Assembly (NCBI GenBank): GCA_027307235.1
Contig: DAHUXH010000020.1
Coordinates: 182,616-246,615, forward strand
DNA length: 64,000 nucleotides
Source: Vulcanimicrobiota bacterium
GTDB taxonomy: Bacteria > Vulcanimicrobiota > Vulcanimicrobiia > Vulcanimicrobiales > Vulcanimicrobiaceae
Reading direction: 5' to 3'
The position numbers were made by a program, and so were the translations under genes. Positions 12,157 through 20,773 of this stretch are shown here, in pieces (within the stretch, counting starts at the first letter, position 1; each line of letters begins with the position of its first letter). The notes under the pieces are model-generated. The model was not told where the DNA came from, did not search any database, and saw only the letters and a list, made by a program, of their open reading frames with translations.

Positions 12157-13182
12157 ATGCTCGGTACGCTCGGCGACCTCGCGCAGCGCGTCGGCGGTCG
12201 CGTCATCGGCGACGCTGGTCTTGCCGTTGCCCGCATCGCGGGGGTTGAGGAAGCAACCGGCGACGCGCTGACGTTTGCTACCGATGCGAAGTACTTGGCG
12301 CATGCGCTGCGCAGCCGCGCTGCCGCCGTGCTGGTCGATGCGTCGATCGCGCCCGAGAGGGCGGAGAAGCCGCTGATCGTCGTCGAGAACGCGCGAGCCG
12401 CCTTAGCAACGCTGTTGCAAGCACTGCGCCCGCTTCCCCCGCGCGGTCCGTTCGTTCATGCGACGGCCGTCGTCGAGGACGGCGCCGCGCTCGAATCCGA
12501 CGTGTACATCGGCGCGCACGCCTATGTCGGCGCAGACGCGCGCATCGGCCGCGCCTCCGTGGTCGACACCGGTTCGTACGTCGGCGCGAATGCCGCGATC
12601 GGAGCTCATTGCTGGCTCAAGCCGCGAGCCAGCGTCATGGAAGGCTGTATTCTCGGCGACCGTGTCGTCTTGCACAGCGGGAGCGTTATCGGCAGCGAGG
12701 GCTTCGGCTGGGCGTTCGTCGGCGATCGCCTCGAACGCATTGCGCAGATCGGAAACGTCGTGCTCGACGACGACGTCGAGATCGGCGCCAACACCTGCGT
12801 CGATCGGGCGCAGACCGGCAGCACGCAGATCGGGCGCGGAACCAAGATCGACAACCTGTGCCAGATTGGTCACAACTGCCGCATCGGAAGCAACTCGGTA
12901 TTCGCCGCGCTCTGCGGTCTGGCCGGCACCACGATCGTCGGCGACGGAGTGAAGGTTGGCGGACAGACGGGCTTCAAGGGGCACGTCACGGTCGGATCGC
13001 GCGTGACGGTCGCCGGCGGATCGCAGGTGTGGAATGACATTCCCGACGGCGCGTTCGTCTCAGGCGGTCCTGCGCGCGATCACCGCGAGCATCTCAAGCT
13101 AGAGGTCCTCATTCGAAACCTGCCAAAACTCGTTGCGCGTGTGGATGCTTTGGACGGCGGCTCGCGCGCGCCGCGTTCGTAG
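12157..13182 (+). CDS. lpxD: UDP-3-O-acylglucosamine N-acyltransferase LpxD
   Basis: 341 residues. Adds the second acyl chain (amide-linked at the 2-amine) to UDP-3-O-acyl-glucosamine in the cytoplasm, the third step of lipid A synthesis. The N-terminal uridine-binding domain (GDLAQRVGGRV, FATDAKYL) is followed by a left-handed beta helix of hexapeptide repeats (IGAHAYVGADARIG and onward) with the conserved IGSEGFGW and catalytic-type QIGHNCRIG segment. Trimeric membership of the hexapeptide acyltransferases is expected. ATG 12157 aligns with the family N-terminus; GTG 12154 is adjacent. Followed by lpxC after 3-6 bases. Confidence 0.96.
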   Translation: MLGTLGDLAQRVGGRVIGDAGLAVARIAGVEEATGDALTFATDAKYLAHALRSRAAAVLVDASIAPERAEKPLIVVENARAALATLLQALRPLPPRGPFVHATAVVEDGAALESDVYIGAHAYVGADARIGRASVVDTGSYVGANAAIGAHCWLKPRASVMEGCILGDRVVLHSGSVIGSEGFGWAFVGDRLERIAQIGNVVLDDDVEIGANTCVDRAQTGSTQIGRGTKIDNLCQIGHNCRIGSNSVFAALCGLAGTTIVGDGVKVGGQTGFKGHVTVGSRVTVAGGSQVWNDIPDGAFVSGGPARDHREHLKLEVLIRNLPKLVARVDALDGGSRAPRS

Positions 13183-13188
13183 CGCGTG

Positions 13189-14019
13189 ATGCGGCAAACG
13201 ACGCTTGCGCGTCCCTTTGCGTTCGAAGGCACGGGTTTGCACACCGGTGCGCCGGCACGCGTGCGCGTGGAACCTGCTCCGATCGACAGCGGCTTTGTGA
13301 TCCAAACCGGAACCGTCAGCTTTTCCGCGACTGCCGACGCCGTCGTCGACACGTCGCGCGCGACCGTGCTCGGCAGCGGCGAGGCGACCGTCTCGACCGT
13401 CGAGCATCTGCTCTCGGCACTCTTCGGGATGGGCTTGAGCAACGCGCGCATCGTCGCCGATGGTCCAGAGATTCCGGTTGCTGACGGCAGCGCACGCTCG
13501 TTCGTCGAAGCGATCGATCGAGCCGGCGTCGTCGAACAAGGACGCGAGCGCCCGTGTGTGCGCATCGCCGCTCCGCTGCATGTCGGCGATGCGGATCGGC
13601 TGGTGGTCTTGCTGCCGTCCGAAACGTTTCGCGTGCGTTTCATCGCCGATTTCGAAGCACCGATCGGGACGCAGTACACCGACGTTACCGTGACGCCGGG
13701 CACCTATCGTGACGACATTTGCGGCGCGCGGACGTTCGGGTGGCTGCACGAAGTCGAAGCGTTGCGTGCGCGCGGACTGGCGCAGGGCGGATCGCTCGAC
13801 AATGCCGTCGTCTTCACCGCCGACGGGCCGATGCAGCCGTTGCGTTGGCCCAACGAAGTCGTGCGGCATAAGGTCCTCGATCTTCTCGGTGACTTCGCCT
13901 TGCTCGGCGCGTGGCCGCTGGTGGAGATCGTCGCGATCAAGAGCGGGCATGCGCTGCACGCTCGCGCGGTACACGCATTGCGCGCCGCGGCCGCACATCT
14001 TTCGGCAGGAGCTGCATAG
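13189..14019 (+). CDS. lpxC: UDP-3-O-acyl-N-acetylglucosamine deacetylase LpxC
   Basis: 276 residues, close to the usual length of somewhat over 270. Zinc amidase that removes the acetyl group from UDP-3-O-acyl-GlcNAc, the committed step of lipid A synthesis. Zinc ligands are visible: His73 in STVEHLLSAL, and His227 and Asp231 in VRHKVLDLLGD. The N-terminus has the family motif GTGLHTG, and SGHALHARAVHAL ends the second domain. ATG 13189 gives the standard start (MRQTTLARPF); GTG 13186 is the neighbouring alternative. It is not fused to FabZ, unlike in some Bacteroidetes; fabZ follows after one base. Confidence 0.96.
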   Translation: MRQTTLARPFAFEGTGLHTGAPARVRVEPAPIDSGFVIQTGTVSFSATADAVVDTSRATVLGSGEATVSTVEHLLSALFGMGLSNARIVADGPEIPVADGSARSFVEAIDRAGVVEQGRERPCVRIAAPLHVGDADRLVVLLPSETFRVRFIADFEAPIGTQYTDVTVTPGTYRDDICGARTFGWLHEVEALRARGLAQGGSLDNAVVFTADGPMQPLRWPNEVVRHKVLDLLGDFALLGAWPLVEIVAIKSGHALHARAVHALRAAAAHLSAGAA

Positions 14020-14020
14020 C

Positions 14021-14494
14021 GTGGGCGTTCTCGACATCCGGCAGATCATGGAGATCCTGCCGCATCGTTACCCGATCTTGCTGATCGATCGCATCCTCGA
14101 ACTCGAGCCCGGCGTGCGTAGCCGAGGCTATAAGAACATCACGTACAACGAACCGGTCTTCACCGGGCATTTTCCCAACAACCCGCTGTTCCCGGGCGTG
14201 TACATGATCGAGGCGATGGCGCAACTCGGCGGTTGCGTCGTGTTGGAACCCGGCGAATTTTCGCGCAAGACGCCGTATCTCGCCGGGATCGACAAAGCCA
14301 AGTTTCGCCGGCCGGTCGTACCCGGCGATTGTCTGATGATGGAAGTCCACATGTTGCGGTACAAGCGAAACATCGGGTGGGTCAGCGCGCAGGCCACGGT
14401 CGACGGCGAGTTCGTTTGCTCGGCCGAACTCATGTTTTCTCTGGCGGCCGATCCGAACAGTCCGGCTTCCGAATGGACGGTCTTGCGCGCGTAA
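14021..14494 (+). CDS. fabZ: 3-hydroxyacyl-ACP dehydratase FabZ
   Basis: 157 residues. Dehydrates beta-hydroxyacyl-ACP in fatty acid elongation, competing with LpxA for the hydroxyacyl-ACP pool. The hot-dog fold motifs are intact: LPHRYPILLIDRI, catalytic His50 in TGHFPNNPLFPG and Glu64 in MIEAMAQLGG. GTG 14021 is chosen because an AGGAG site at 14007-14011 lies 9 bases upstream; ATG 14048 would cut into the conserved start. The stop overlaps the lpxA ATG by one base (TAATG), so the two are probably translationally coupled. Confidence 0.96.
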   Translation: MGVLDIRQIMEILPHRYPILLIDRILELEPGVRSRGYKNITYNEPVFTGHFPNNPLFPGVYMIEAMAQLGGCVVLEPGEFSRKTPYLAGIDKAKFRRPVVPGDCLMMEVHMLRYKRNIGWVSAQATVDGEFVCSAELMFSLAADPNSPASEWTVLRA

Positions 14495-15261
14495 TGATTC
14501 ACCCATCGGCCGTCGTTCATCCAAACGCAAAGATCGCACGCGGCGTCGAGATCGGTCCGTACTGCATCGTCGGCGAGAACGTGTCGATCGGCACGGGCAC
14601 GGTACTGCAGGCGCACGTCGTCGTCAACGGCTGGACGGAGATCGGCGAAGAGTGCCAGATATTCCCGTTCGCCACGATCGGCGCCGCATCGCAGGACAGG
14701 AAGTACTTCGGAGAGCGCGCCTTCACGAAGATCGGCAACCGCACCACGCTGCGCGAATATGTCAGCATTCAGCGCGCCACCGGCGAGGACGAAGTGACGG
14801 CAGTCGGCGACGACTGCTTGCTGTTGGCATACGTTCACATCGCGCACAACTGCATCGTCGGAAATCATGTGACGATGAGCAATCTCGCGCAGCTCGCCGG
14901 TCACGTCGAAGTCGGCGACTATGCGACCATCGGCGGCATGGCCGGCATCCATCAGTTCACGCGCATCGGCCGATACGCCATGGTCGGCGGCGCCAGCAAA
15001 TTGACAAAGGACGTCCCGCCGTTCTTCCTCATCGAAGGCAATCCGGCCGAGCCGTACGGCCTGAACAGCGTTGGTCTGCGCCGCGCCGGCTTCTCGGTCG
15101 AGGAGCGCAACGAGATCAAGAAATTCTACAAGATGCTCTATACGCCCAAACTCAACGTCTCGCAGGCGGTTGAAGAGATGAAGGCCGACGCGGCCACCGG
15201 CCCCGGACGCGAGATCATCGCCTTCCTGGAAGCGCCATCGCAGCGCGGCATCCTCAAGTAA
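14494..15261 (+). CDS. lpxA: UDP-N-acetylglucosamine O-acyltransferase LpxA
   Basis: 255 residues, near the usual 260. First enzyme of lipid A synthesis: transfers a 3-hydroxyacyl chain from ACP to UDP-GlcNAc. The beta-helix hexapeptide repeats begin at residue 2 (IHPSAVVHPNAKI), the catalytic His region YVHIAHNC is at 113-120, and the typical IGGMAGIHQFTRIG and C-terminal helical GLRRAGFS segment follow. The start codon overlaps the fabZ stop. The gene is 24 bases from lpxB. Confidence 0.97.
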   Translation: MIHPSAVVHPNAKIARGVEIGPYCIVGENVSIGTGTVLQAHVVVNGWTEIGEECQIFPFATIGAASQDRKYFGERAFTKIGNRTTLREYVSIQRATGEDEVTAVGDDCLLLAYVHIAHNCIVGNHVTMSNLAQLAGHVEVGDYATIGGMAGIHQFTRIGRYAMVGGASKLTKDVPPFFLIEGNPAEPYGLNSVGLRRAGFSVEERNEIKKFYKMLYTPKLNVSQAVEEMKADAATGPGREIIAFLEAPSQRGILK

Positions 15262-15285
15262 GCGACACGCGAGCGTTGTGACGTT

Positions 15286-16398
15286 GTGCGCTACTTTCTC
15301 TCGACCGGAGAAGCGTCAGGCGAACTGAGCGCGACGCTGTTGCTTGAAGCGATTCGGGCAAACGACCCGTCCGCAACGTTCAACGGAATCGGCTCCGAAC
15401 GCATGCGCGCCGCCGGCGTCACGCTCTTCGCCGATCATGCCGGTTGGGCGAGTATGGGTCCGCTCGCGGCGATCCCGCGCATCCCGCGCCTCTACATGAA
15501 GATGCGCGCGAGCGCGGCGCATATCGCGCAGGCGCAGTACGATCTGGTCATCTTGGTGGATTTCGGCGCGTTCAACGTGCGCTTGGCAAAAACGCTGCGC
15601 GACGTCCACGGCTACGACCGGCCTGTGCTCTACCTCTATCCGCCGGGTGCGTGGCTCGACAACGAGCGACGAGCGCGCGAGATCGCGCGCTTGGCGGTTC
15701 CGCTGGTCGGATTCCGCCGCCAATACGATCTGTACAAGCGCCTCGATCTCCCCGTCGTGTTCTTCGGCAACCCGCTTGTCTCGCGCTACACGCAGCGCGC
15801 GCCGCGGCCCGCACCGCCGCACGACGGCGGAACGATTGCGATCTTGCCCGGCAGCCGGCCCGATGAGCTGCGGCATCACGTGGCGCGCCTGCGCAGCGCG
15901 CTTGGCTTGCTACGCGAGCAGCGACCGAACATCCGCGCACTGGTGGCGGCGTCGGATGCGCGCAACGAGCGATATGTGCGTCATGCCTTTGCGGGTGAGG
16001 GCGGCGTCGACATCGTCGCGGGTGCGCACGCGGCGCTCGCACAAGCCGATGCTGCGTTCGTCGCATCGGGTACTGCCGTGCTCGAATGCGCGCTGCTCGG
16101 CGTGCCGTCGGTGGCGTTCTACGTCATCGCGCCGATCCTCGTGCGTCATGCGCGTCGCGTCTACAGCGGGCGTTTCATCACGCTGCCGAACTTGCTCGTC
16201 AATCGTGAGATCGTGCCCGAACTGCTCCAAGACGATGCGACGCCGCAACGTCTGGCGCGGGCGATGGAGACCGTGCTGAACGACCCATCGCATCAAGTCG
16301 CGCAGTTCGGCGACGTTCGGACCGCGCTCGGTTCACCCGACGCGCTCGAGCGGTGCGCGCGTTTCGCGACCGCGCTCGCGGCGATCGGCGCGCGATGA
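15286..16398 (+). CDS. lpxB: Lipid-A-disaccharide synthase LpxB
   Basis: 370 residues. A glycosyltransferase of the GT-B fold (family GT19) that condenses lipid X with UDP-2,3-diacylglucosamine at the inner face of the membrane. Family motifs are present: STGEASGELSA at the N-terminus, NGIGSERMRAAG, VDFGAFNVRLAK, LPGSRPDELRHH near 185-196 and ASGTAVLECALLGVP near 263-277. The GTG start is 24 bases after lpxA and no ATG fits the N-terminus. The stop overlaps the next gene by 4 bases (ATGA). Confidence 0.95.
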   Translation: MRYFLSTGEASGELSATLLLEAIRANDPSATFNGIGSERMRAAGVTLFADHAGWASMGPLAAIPRIPRLYMKMRASAAHIAQAQYDLVILVDFGAFNVRLAKTLRDVHGYDRPVLYLYPPGAWLDNERRAREIARLAVPLVGFRRQYDLYKRLDLPVVFFGNPLVSRYTQRAPRPAPPHDGGTIAILPGSRPDELRHHVARLRSALGLLREQRPNIRALVAASDARNERYVRHAFAGEGGVDIVAGAHAALAQADAAFVASGTAVLECALLGVPSVAFYVIAPILVRHARRVYSGRFITLPNLLVNREIVPELLQDDATPQRLARAMETVLNDPSHQVAQFGDVRTALGSPDALERCARFATALAAIGAR

Positions 16399-17129
16399 CT
16401 CCGCTGCGCATCTATCACACCAGCGACCTGCACGATCATCGCGGCATCGTTTCGCGCTTGGCGCAACTGCGCGCCGAACGGCCGGGTCTGCTCTTCGACT
16501 GCGGTGATTCGCTGCGCGGCAGTCAGACCGTCTATCATCGCCGCGAGCCGATCATCGACGAGATCGACCAAGCCGGATATCGCGCGCAGGCGATTGGAAA
16601 CCGCGAGTTTCACTACCTCTTCTCGCTGCTGCGCGCGCGGGCGGGACGCATGCGTCATCCGCTCGTGTGCAGCAACCTGCTCGACACGAAGCACCGCGAC
16701 TTGCCGTTCTCGCGCTCGCTGGTGCTGGAGGAGGCCGGACTACGCATCCATCTGCTCGGGCTGCTGATCATGCAGTATCCCGTCGGCAGCCCGTGGGAAC
16801 GCGTCTTCGGCTGGCGGTTCTTGCTGCCCGAAGATGCCGTCGGCGACTACGCGCGCACGATTCCTGAGGGCGATGCGCTGATCGTGCTTTCGCATATCGG
16901 CTTGCGCTTGGACCGCAAGCTCGCGGCTGCCGTGCCGCGCATCGACCTGATCCTGGGCGGACACAGCCACGACACGCTCTTCGAACCGGAGTTCGCCGGC
17001 GACGTTCCGATCGTCCACGCCGGCCCGTACGGTCAGTTCGTGTCGCGCACCGAGTTGTCGTACGATCGAGCACGCGCGCGCCTGCGCATCGATGATTTTG
17101 CGCTGGTGCCGTTACGAGGCGCACCATGA
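16395..17129 (+). CDS. Calcineurin-like metallophosphoesterase in the lpx operon (candidate LpxH-step enzyme)
   Basis: 244 residues with the two-metal phosphoesterase motif set: D11-x-H13, GDS at 37-39, G68-N69-R70-E71, a later SHIG His, and GGHSH. Overall it resembles the 5'-nucleotidase (UshA-type) N-domain but has no signal peptide, so it is cytoplasmic. The motif GNRE replaces the usual GNHE or GNHD; LpxH, the UDP-2,3-diacylglucosamine pyrophosphatase, also has GNRD there. It overlaps lpxB and the following gene by 4 bases each. No LpxH, LpxI or clear LpxG gene is visible although all other early lipid A enzymes are, so filling that step is a reasonable inference but not shown. Confidence 0.85.
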   Translation: MTPLRIYHTSDLHDHRGIVSRLAQLRAERPGLLFDCGDSLRGSQTVYHRREPIIDEIDQAGYRAQAIGNREFHYLFSLLRARAGRMRHPLVCSNLLDTKHRDLPFSRSLVLEEAGLRIHLLGLLIMQYPVGSPWERVFGWRFLLPEDAVGDYARTIPEGDALIVLSHIGLRLDRKLAAAVPRIDLILGGHSHDTLFEPEFAGDVPIVHAGPYGQFVSRTELSYDRARARLRIDDFALVPLRGAP

Positions 17130-18292
17130 CGCGCGTGCTCTTCGTCACCAACGGTCACGGCGAGATCGCAATCGGCGCACGCATCGCTCGCGAACTCGGT
17201 TCGCTCGATCCGCGCATCGCGTGCGATCATCTCGCGCTGGTGGGCAACCCGGCCGCGTCGCCGGAGTGGAACGAGGTCGGACCGCGCCGCGCGATGCCAA
17301 GCGGCGGGCTGATCGCGATGCTGCATCTGCGCAACATCGTGCGCGATCTCGGCAGCGGGTTGCTCGGTTTGACGCTGGCGCAGCGCGCATTCCTGCGCGC
17401 ATCGCACGATCGCTACGCGGCTGTCGTTGCCGTCGGCGACGTCTTCGCGTTGCTGATGAGCAAAGCAGCGCACCGTCCGCTCGTCTTTGTCGGCACCGCG
17501 AAGAGTGTGCGCGTGGCGCCCTACGGGCCGTTCGAGCGGCGCGCGATCGCGGGTGCCGACGCCGCGTTTGTTCGCGACGAAGCGACGGCCGACGATCTGC
17601 GCAAGCGCGGCGTGGCCGCGTCGGCTCCGGGCAATGTGATCGTGGATCTCTTCTCCGAGCGCGATGACGCGATGCTCGATGCGCTCGTGGGCGACGCCGA
17701 TCCGTTTCTGGTGCTGCTGCCCGGAAGCCGGAACGACGCGTACGCACAAGCGTTGCACCAATGCCGCGTTCTGCGCGACGTCGCGCGCACGCGGCAGCGC
17801 CTGCGAGCGGCGATCTCGATCGCGCCCACCCTTGCAACGCATGCGTTTGTCGCGCAGCTGCGCGACGGCGGCTGCGACGTGCGCGAACGAGACGACGCAC
17901 GATCGCCGTTCACCGTGCGCATGCACGATCGTGACGTACTGTTCGCCTGGCGCGATCGGCTCGGACCGCTCTTCGCGCGCGCGACGCTCGTGCTCGGTCA
18001 GGCCGGCACGGCTAATGAAGGGGCTGCCGCGTGCGGCGCTCCGGTCGTCGCGCTCGAACTCACCGGCCGCGGTGACGATTGGTATCGCCGGCGTCAACGC
18101 GGCCTGCTGGGCGAGGCCATGATCGTCGCTCGCGGTGAATCGACGCAGGCGGCAAGCATCGTCGGTGCGTTGCTCGACGATGCGCAGCGGCGCGCAATGA
18201 TGGGCGCGGCCGGACGCGAACGCATGGGGCCGCCGGGCGGCGCGCGCGCCATCGCCGCGCGGATCGCGCAGCTTGCGCAGGCCGCCTCGTGA
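17126..18292 (+). CDS. LpxB-related GT-B protein (lipid-A-disaccharide synthase-like)
   Basis: 388 residues resembling the LpxB-related family known mainly from cyanobacteria (TIGR03492 type). Visible motifs: FVTNGHGEIAIGARIA at the N-terminus, VAVGDVFALLM, FVGTAKS, LLPGSRNDAYAQA near 192-204 and GQAGTANEGAAACGAPVVAL near 291-310, which parallels the nucleotide-binding loop of LpxB. It is not a duplicate of the upstream lpxB; similarity is limited to fold-level motifs. It sits inside the lpx operon with 4-base overlaps on both sides, so a sugar transfer acting on lipid A or a related glycolipid is likely. Exact donor and acceptor are unknown. Confidence 0.8.
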   Translation: MTRVLFVTNGHGEIAIGARIARELGSLDPRIACDHLALVGNPAASPEWNEVGPRRAMPSGGLIAMLHLRNIVRDLGSGLLGLTLAQRAFLRASHDRYAAVVAVGDVFALLMSKAAHRPLVFVGTAKSVRVAPYGPFERRAIAGADAAFVRDEATADDLRKRGVAASAPGNVIVDLFSERDDAMLDALVGDADPFLVLLPGSRNDAYAQALHQCRVLRDVARTRQRLRAAISIAPTLATHAFVAQLRDGGCDVRERDDARSPFTVRMHDRDVLFAWRDRLGPLFARATLVLGQAGTANEGAAACGAPVVALELTGRGDDWYRRRQRGLLGEAMIVARGESTQAASIVGALLDDAQRRAMMGAAGRERMGPPGGARAIAARIAQLAQAAS

Positions 18293-19497
18293 ACCTGAAC
18301 CAGCGCATCATGGCCGTAGCGCTCGCAACCGTGTTCGCACTCACGCCGCTCTTTCCGAGCTTGATCACGTTGACGGCGGTGAGCGTCCCCGGCATCTCGA
18401 TCGTGCCCGAGCCGTTCGTGCTCGTCGTGCTCGGCGTGCTCGCGTTGTTGGCGCTCTACGGAGCGATCGTGCTGGCGTCGCCGCCGCGCGAGCTGCCGCC
18501 ACTGTTGCTTCCATTGCTGGCATGGCTCGGCGCCGGTGCGCTCTCAGCCGCACTTGGACTCGATCCGCGGGCCGGCGCGATCTTCTTGGGCATTCTTGCG
18601 TTGGGGATCGTGTGGCACGTCGCGCTCTGGCGCTTCTTCTGTGTTCCGGGAATCGCCGCAGCGGTGCTGTGGTCGTATTTGAGTTCGGGCGCGCTCGCCT
18701 CGGTCGCGGCTATCGCGATGGTGATGCTGCGTTGGCCCGCGCAACAGTTTGCAATGGAACATGGGCGGGCCGTCGGAACGTTCATCCTTCCCGGTGAACT
18801 CGCGGGGTATCTGATCATCTTCATCCCGATTGCGCTCGCGGTAGCGTGGCGCACGCAGCGCAGATCTTTGCGCGCGCTCGCAATCTGCGCGGCCGCCTGC
18901 GGGGCCGTCGCGCTCGGCCTGACGTTCTCGCGGGCCGGATGGATGGGTTGCGCGGCGGCGCTCGCATTCGGATGCTTCGCGCTCGGTCCGCGCATGCGGC
19001 GCTTCGCGTTCTTCGCGCTTGCGGTCGGCTTGGCGGCGGTGCTGGTGCTCTTCAACGCGCATCACAACCCGAGCGAAAACTTCACGCGGCTCTCGATTTG
19101 GCGAGCCGCGATCGCCGCCATCGAGCGCTTTCCGCTGACCGGCGCCGGGCCGTTTGAATTCGCCCACGTCTACGCGCTGGTGCGGCGTCCTGACGGCGAT
19201 GCGACGGCATTTCACGCGCATTCGTTTTACCTGACCGTGCTCGCCGAGAGCGGTGTCGTCGGCGCGCTCGCGGTCGCGTGGACGTGGTGGCGCTTCGCGC
19301 GCTGTCTGCGTGCCGCGCTGCGCGCGGCGCCGCCTGCCAACGCAACGCTTGCGATCGCTGCCGCCGCGGGATTGTTCGGCACGCTTGTGCAAGGCACGAT
19401 CGACACCGTGACGGTCGTGATCTTCGGCATGTGGTTTCCCACGATGGCGCTGGCGCTTGCGTTCGCGCGCGACGGTCTCTGCGAGCCTGCCATATGA
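18289..19497 (+). CDS. O-antigen ligase / polymerase-like membrane protein (Wzy_C family)
   Basis: 402 residues with about ten hydrophobic segments. The large loop late in the protein carries features of the O-antigen ligase domain: FSRAGWMGC, then SIWRAAIAAIERFPLTGAGPFEF and HAHSFYLTVLAESG, including the His often needed for ligation. Such proteins act at the periplasmic face and join polysaccharide to lipid A-core, or polymerise it. It lies between an LpxB-like gene and lptC, with GTGA and ATGA overlaps. A WaaL-type ligase is the best guess; a Wzy-type polymerase is the alternative. Confidence 0.85.
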   Translation: MNLNQRIMAVALATVFALTPLFPSLITLTAVSVPGISIVPEPFVLVVLGVLALLALYGAIVLASPPRELPPLLLPLLAWLGAGALSAALGLDPRAGAIFLGILALGIVWHVALWRFFCVPGIAAAVLWSYLSSGALASVAAIAMVMLRWPAQQFAMEHGRAVGTFILPGELAGYLIIFIPIALAVAWRTQRRSLRALAICAAACGAVALGLTFSRAGWMGCAAALAFGCFALGPRMRRFAFFALAVGLAAVLVLFNAHHNPSENFTRLSIWRAAIAAIERFPLTGAGPFEFAHVYALVRRPDGDATAFHAHSFYLTVLAESGVVGALAVAWTWWRFARCLRAALRAAPPANATLAIAAAAGLFGTLVQGTIDTVTVVIFGMWFPTMALALAFARDGLCEPAI

Positions 19498-20033
19498 CCA
19501 AGCGTATGCTCTTCGCTCTGGGGCTGACGGTGTCGCTTGCGGCCTGCAACCCGCAGCCGCCGCGCACCACGCCATCTCCGTCGCCGTCCGCGCCGGGTCT
19601 CTCGACGCTGGCGTTGCGGATCACCGGAAGCGGCACGCCGCGGCGGCCGATCCGCATCGTGCAGTCCGCGAAAACCCGTCGCATCTTCGATTTGCTGACG
19701 GCGTCCTATCAAAGCCGCCGAGGGCTCGGTTCGACCCACGCGACCTTGCGCGACGTGCGGGTGGTCTTCTATGCGCGCAGCGGTGCGCGCCTGACCGCCG
19801 AGGCTCCGAGCGGCATGCTCGACGAGGAACGCAACGAAGTCACGTTGCAAGGCGGCGTGGACGCCTCCAGCAGCACCGGCTTGAGCTTGCATTGCCGACT
19901 CCTCGTCTTCCGTCATGCCGATGACACGGTGCACGGCGACGGGGACGTTCGCGTGAAGGACGTCAACGGAATGAGGCTCTCCGGCACGCACTTCGATTCC
20001 GACATCTCGCTCGCCCATATGCAGGTACGATGA
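19494..20033 (+). CDS. LptC-like LPS export protein (lipoprotein)
   Basis: 179 residues. A signal sequence ends in LAAC, so it is probably lipidated. A Pro/Ser/Thr linker (PSPSPSAPG) is followed by a beta-strand domain of the LptA/LptC jellyroll kind, seen in the paired strands VVFYARSGARLTAEAPSGML, NEVTLQGGVDASSSTGLSLHCRLLVF and VHGDGDVRV. LptC normally has a single transmembrane anchor, so a lipid anchor is a variation. It overlaps the O-antigen ligase gene and lptB by 4 bases each; the lptB and lptFG context makes the LPS bridge role convincing. No separate lptA is seen. Confidence 0.76.
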   Translation: MTKRMLFALGLTVSLAACNPQPPRTTPSPSPSAPGLSTLALRITGSGTPRRPIRIVQSAKTRRIFDLLTASYQSRRGLGSTHATLRDVRVVFYARSGARLTAEAPSGMLDEERNEVTLQGGVDASSSTGLSLHCRLLVFRHADDTVHGDGDVRVKDVNGMRLSGTHFDSDISLAHMQVR

Positions 20034-20773
20034 TTCAGCCGCGCACGATTCAACTTCGAGACCTCGTCAAGCGCTACGGCGAACGCGCCGTGGTCAACGG
20101 CGTGAGCGCGGACGTGCACACGGGCGAAGTCGTGGGTTTGCTCGGCCCCAACGGGGCAGGCAAGACGACAACGTTCTACATGGTGGTCGGACTCATCAAA
20201 CCCGATCGCGGCACGGTGGAACTTTTCGACGGCGCCGAGCACGTCGACCTGACCTCGGCGCCGATGTACCGGCGCGCCCGCAGCGGCCTGGGCTATCTTG
20301 CGCAGGAGAACTCGATCTTTCGCAAACTGTCGGTCGGCGACAACATTCGCCTGATCTGGGAACAGAACGGCGTGACGCGAGCCGAACAAGATCGGCGTCT
20401 GCCCGAACTGCTCGAGGAGTTCGGGTTGCGCGATTTCGAGCATGCGCGCGGCGAAAGTCTGTCGGGCGGTGAACGCCGGCGTGTGGAGATCGCGCGGGCG
20501 ATCGCCACCGATCCGGCCTTTTTGCTGCTCGACGAGCCGTTCACCGGCATCGACCCGATCGCGGTCTCCGACATTCAAGCGATGATCCGTCAACTGCGGG
20601 AGCGCGGCTTGGGCGTCTTGATCACCGACCATCAGGTGCGCGAGACGCTCGCCATCGTGGATCGCGCGTACATCATGAATAATGGGCGCATCGAGGTTTC
20701 GGGCACGGCGCAAGAAGTGCTCGACAGTCCGGTCGCGCGCCAGTTCTACCTGGGCGAAAGTTTCAGGCTGTAG
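20030..20773 (+). CDS. lptB: LPS export ABC transporter ATP-binding protein LptB
   Basis: 247 residues. ATPase that powers LPS extraction from the inner membrane with the LptF/LptG permeases. Walker A GPNGAGKT at 39-46, Q-loop LAQENSIFRKL (the EN-S-IFRKL form is typical of LptB), signature LSGGERRRVEIARA, Walker B FLLLDEPFTGIDP and the H-loop ITDHQVRE. The tail keeps the LptB-type ending ARQFYLGESFRL. ATG start overlaps lptC by 4 bases; the stop overlaps the permease gene by one base. Confidence 0.96.
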   Translation: MIQPRTIQLRDLVKRYGERAVVNGVSADVHTGEVVGLLGPNGAGKTTTFYMVVGLIKPDRGTVELFDGAEHVDLTSAPMYRRARSGLGYLAQENSIFRKLSVGDNIRLIWEQNGVTRAEQDRRLPELLEEFGLRDFEHARGESLSGGERRRVEIARAIATDPAFLLLDEPFTGIDPIAVSDIQAMIRQLRERGLGVLITDHQVRETLAIVDRAYIMNNGRIEVSGTAQEVLDSPVARQFYLGESFRL

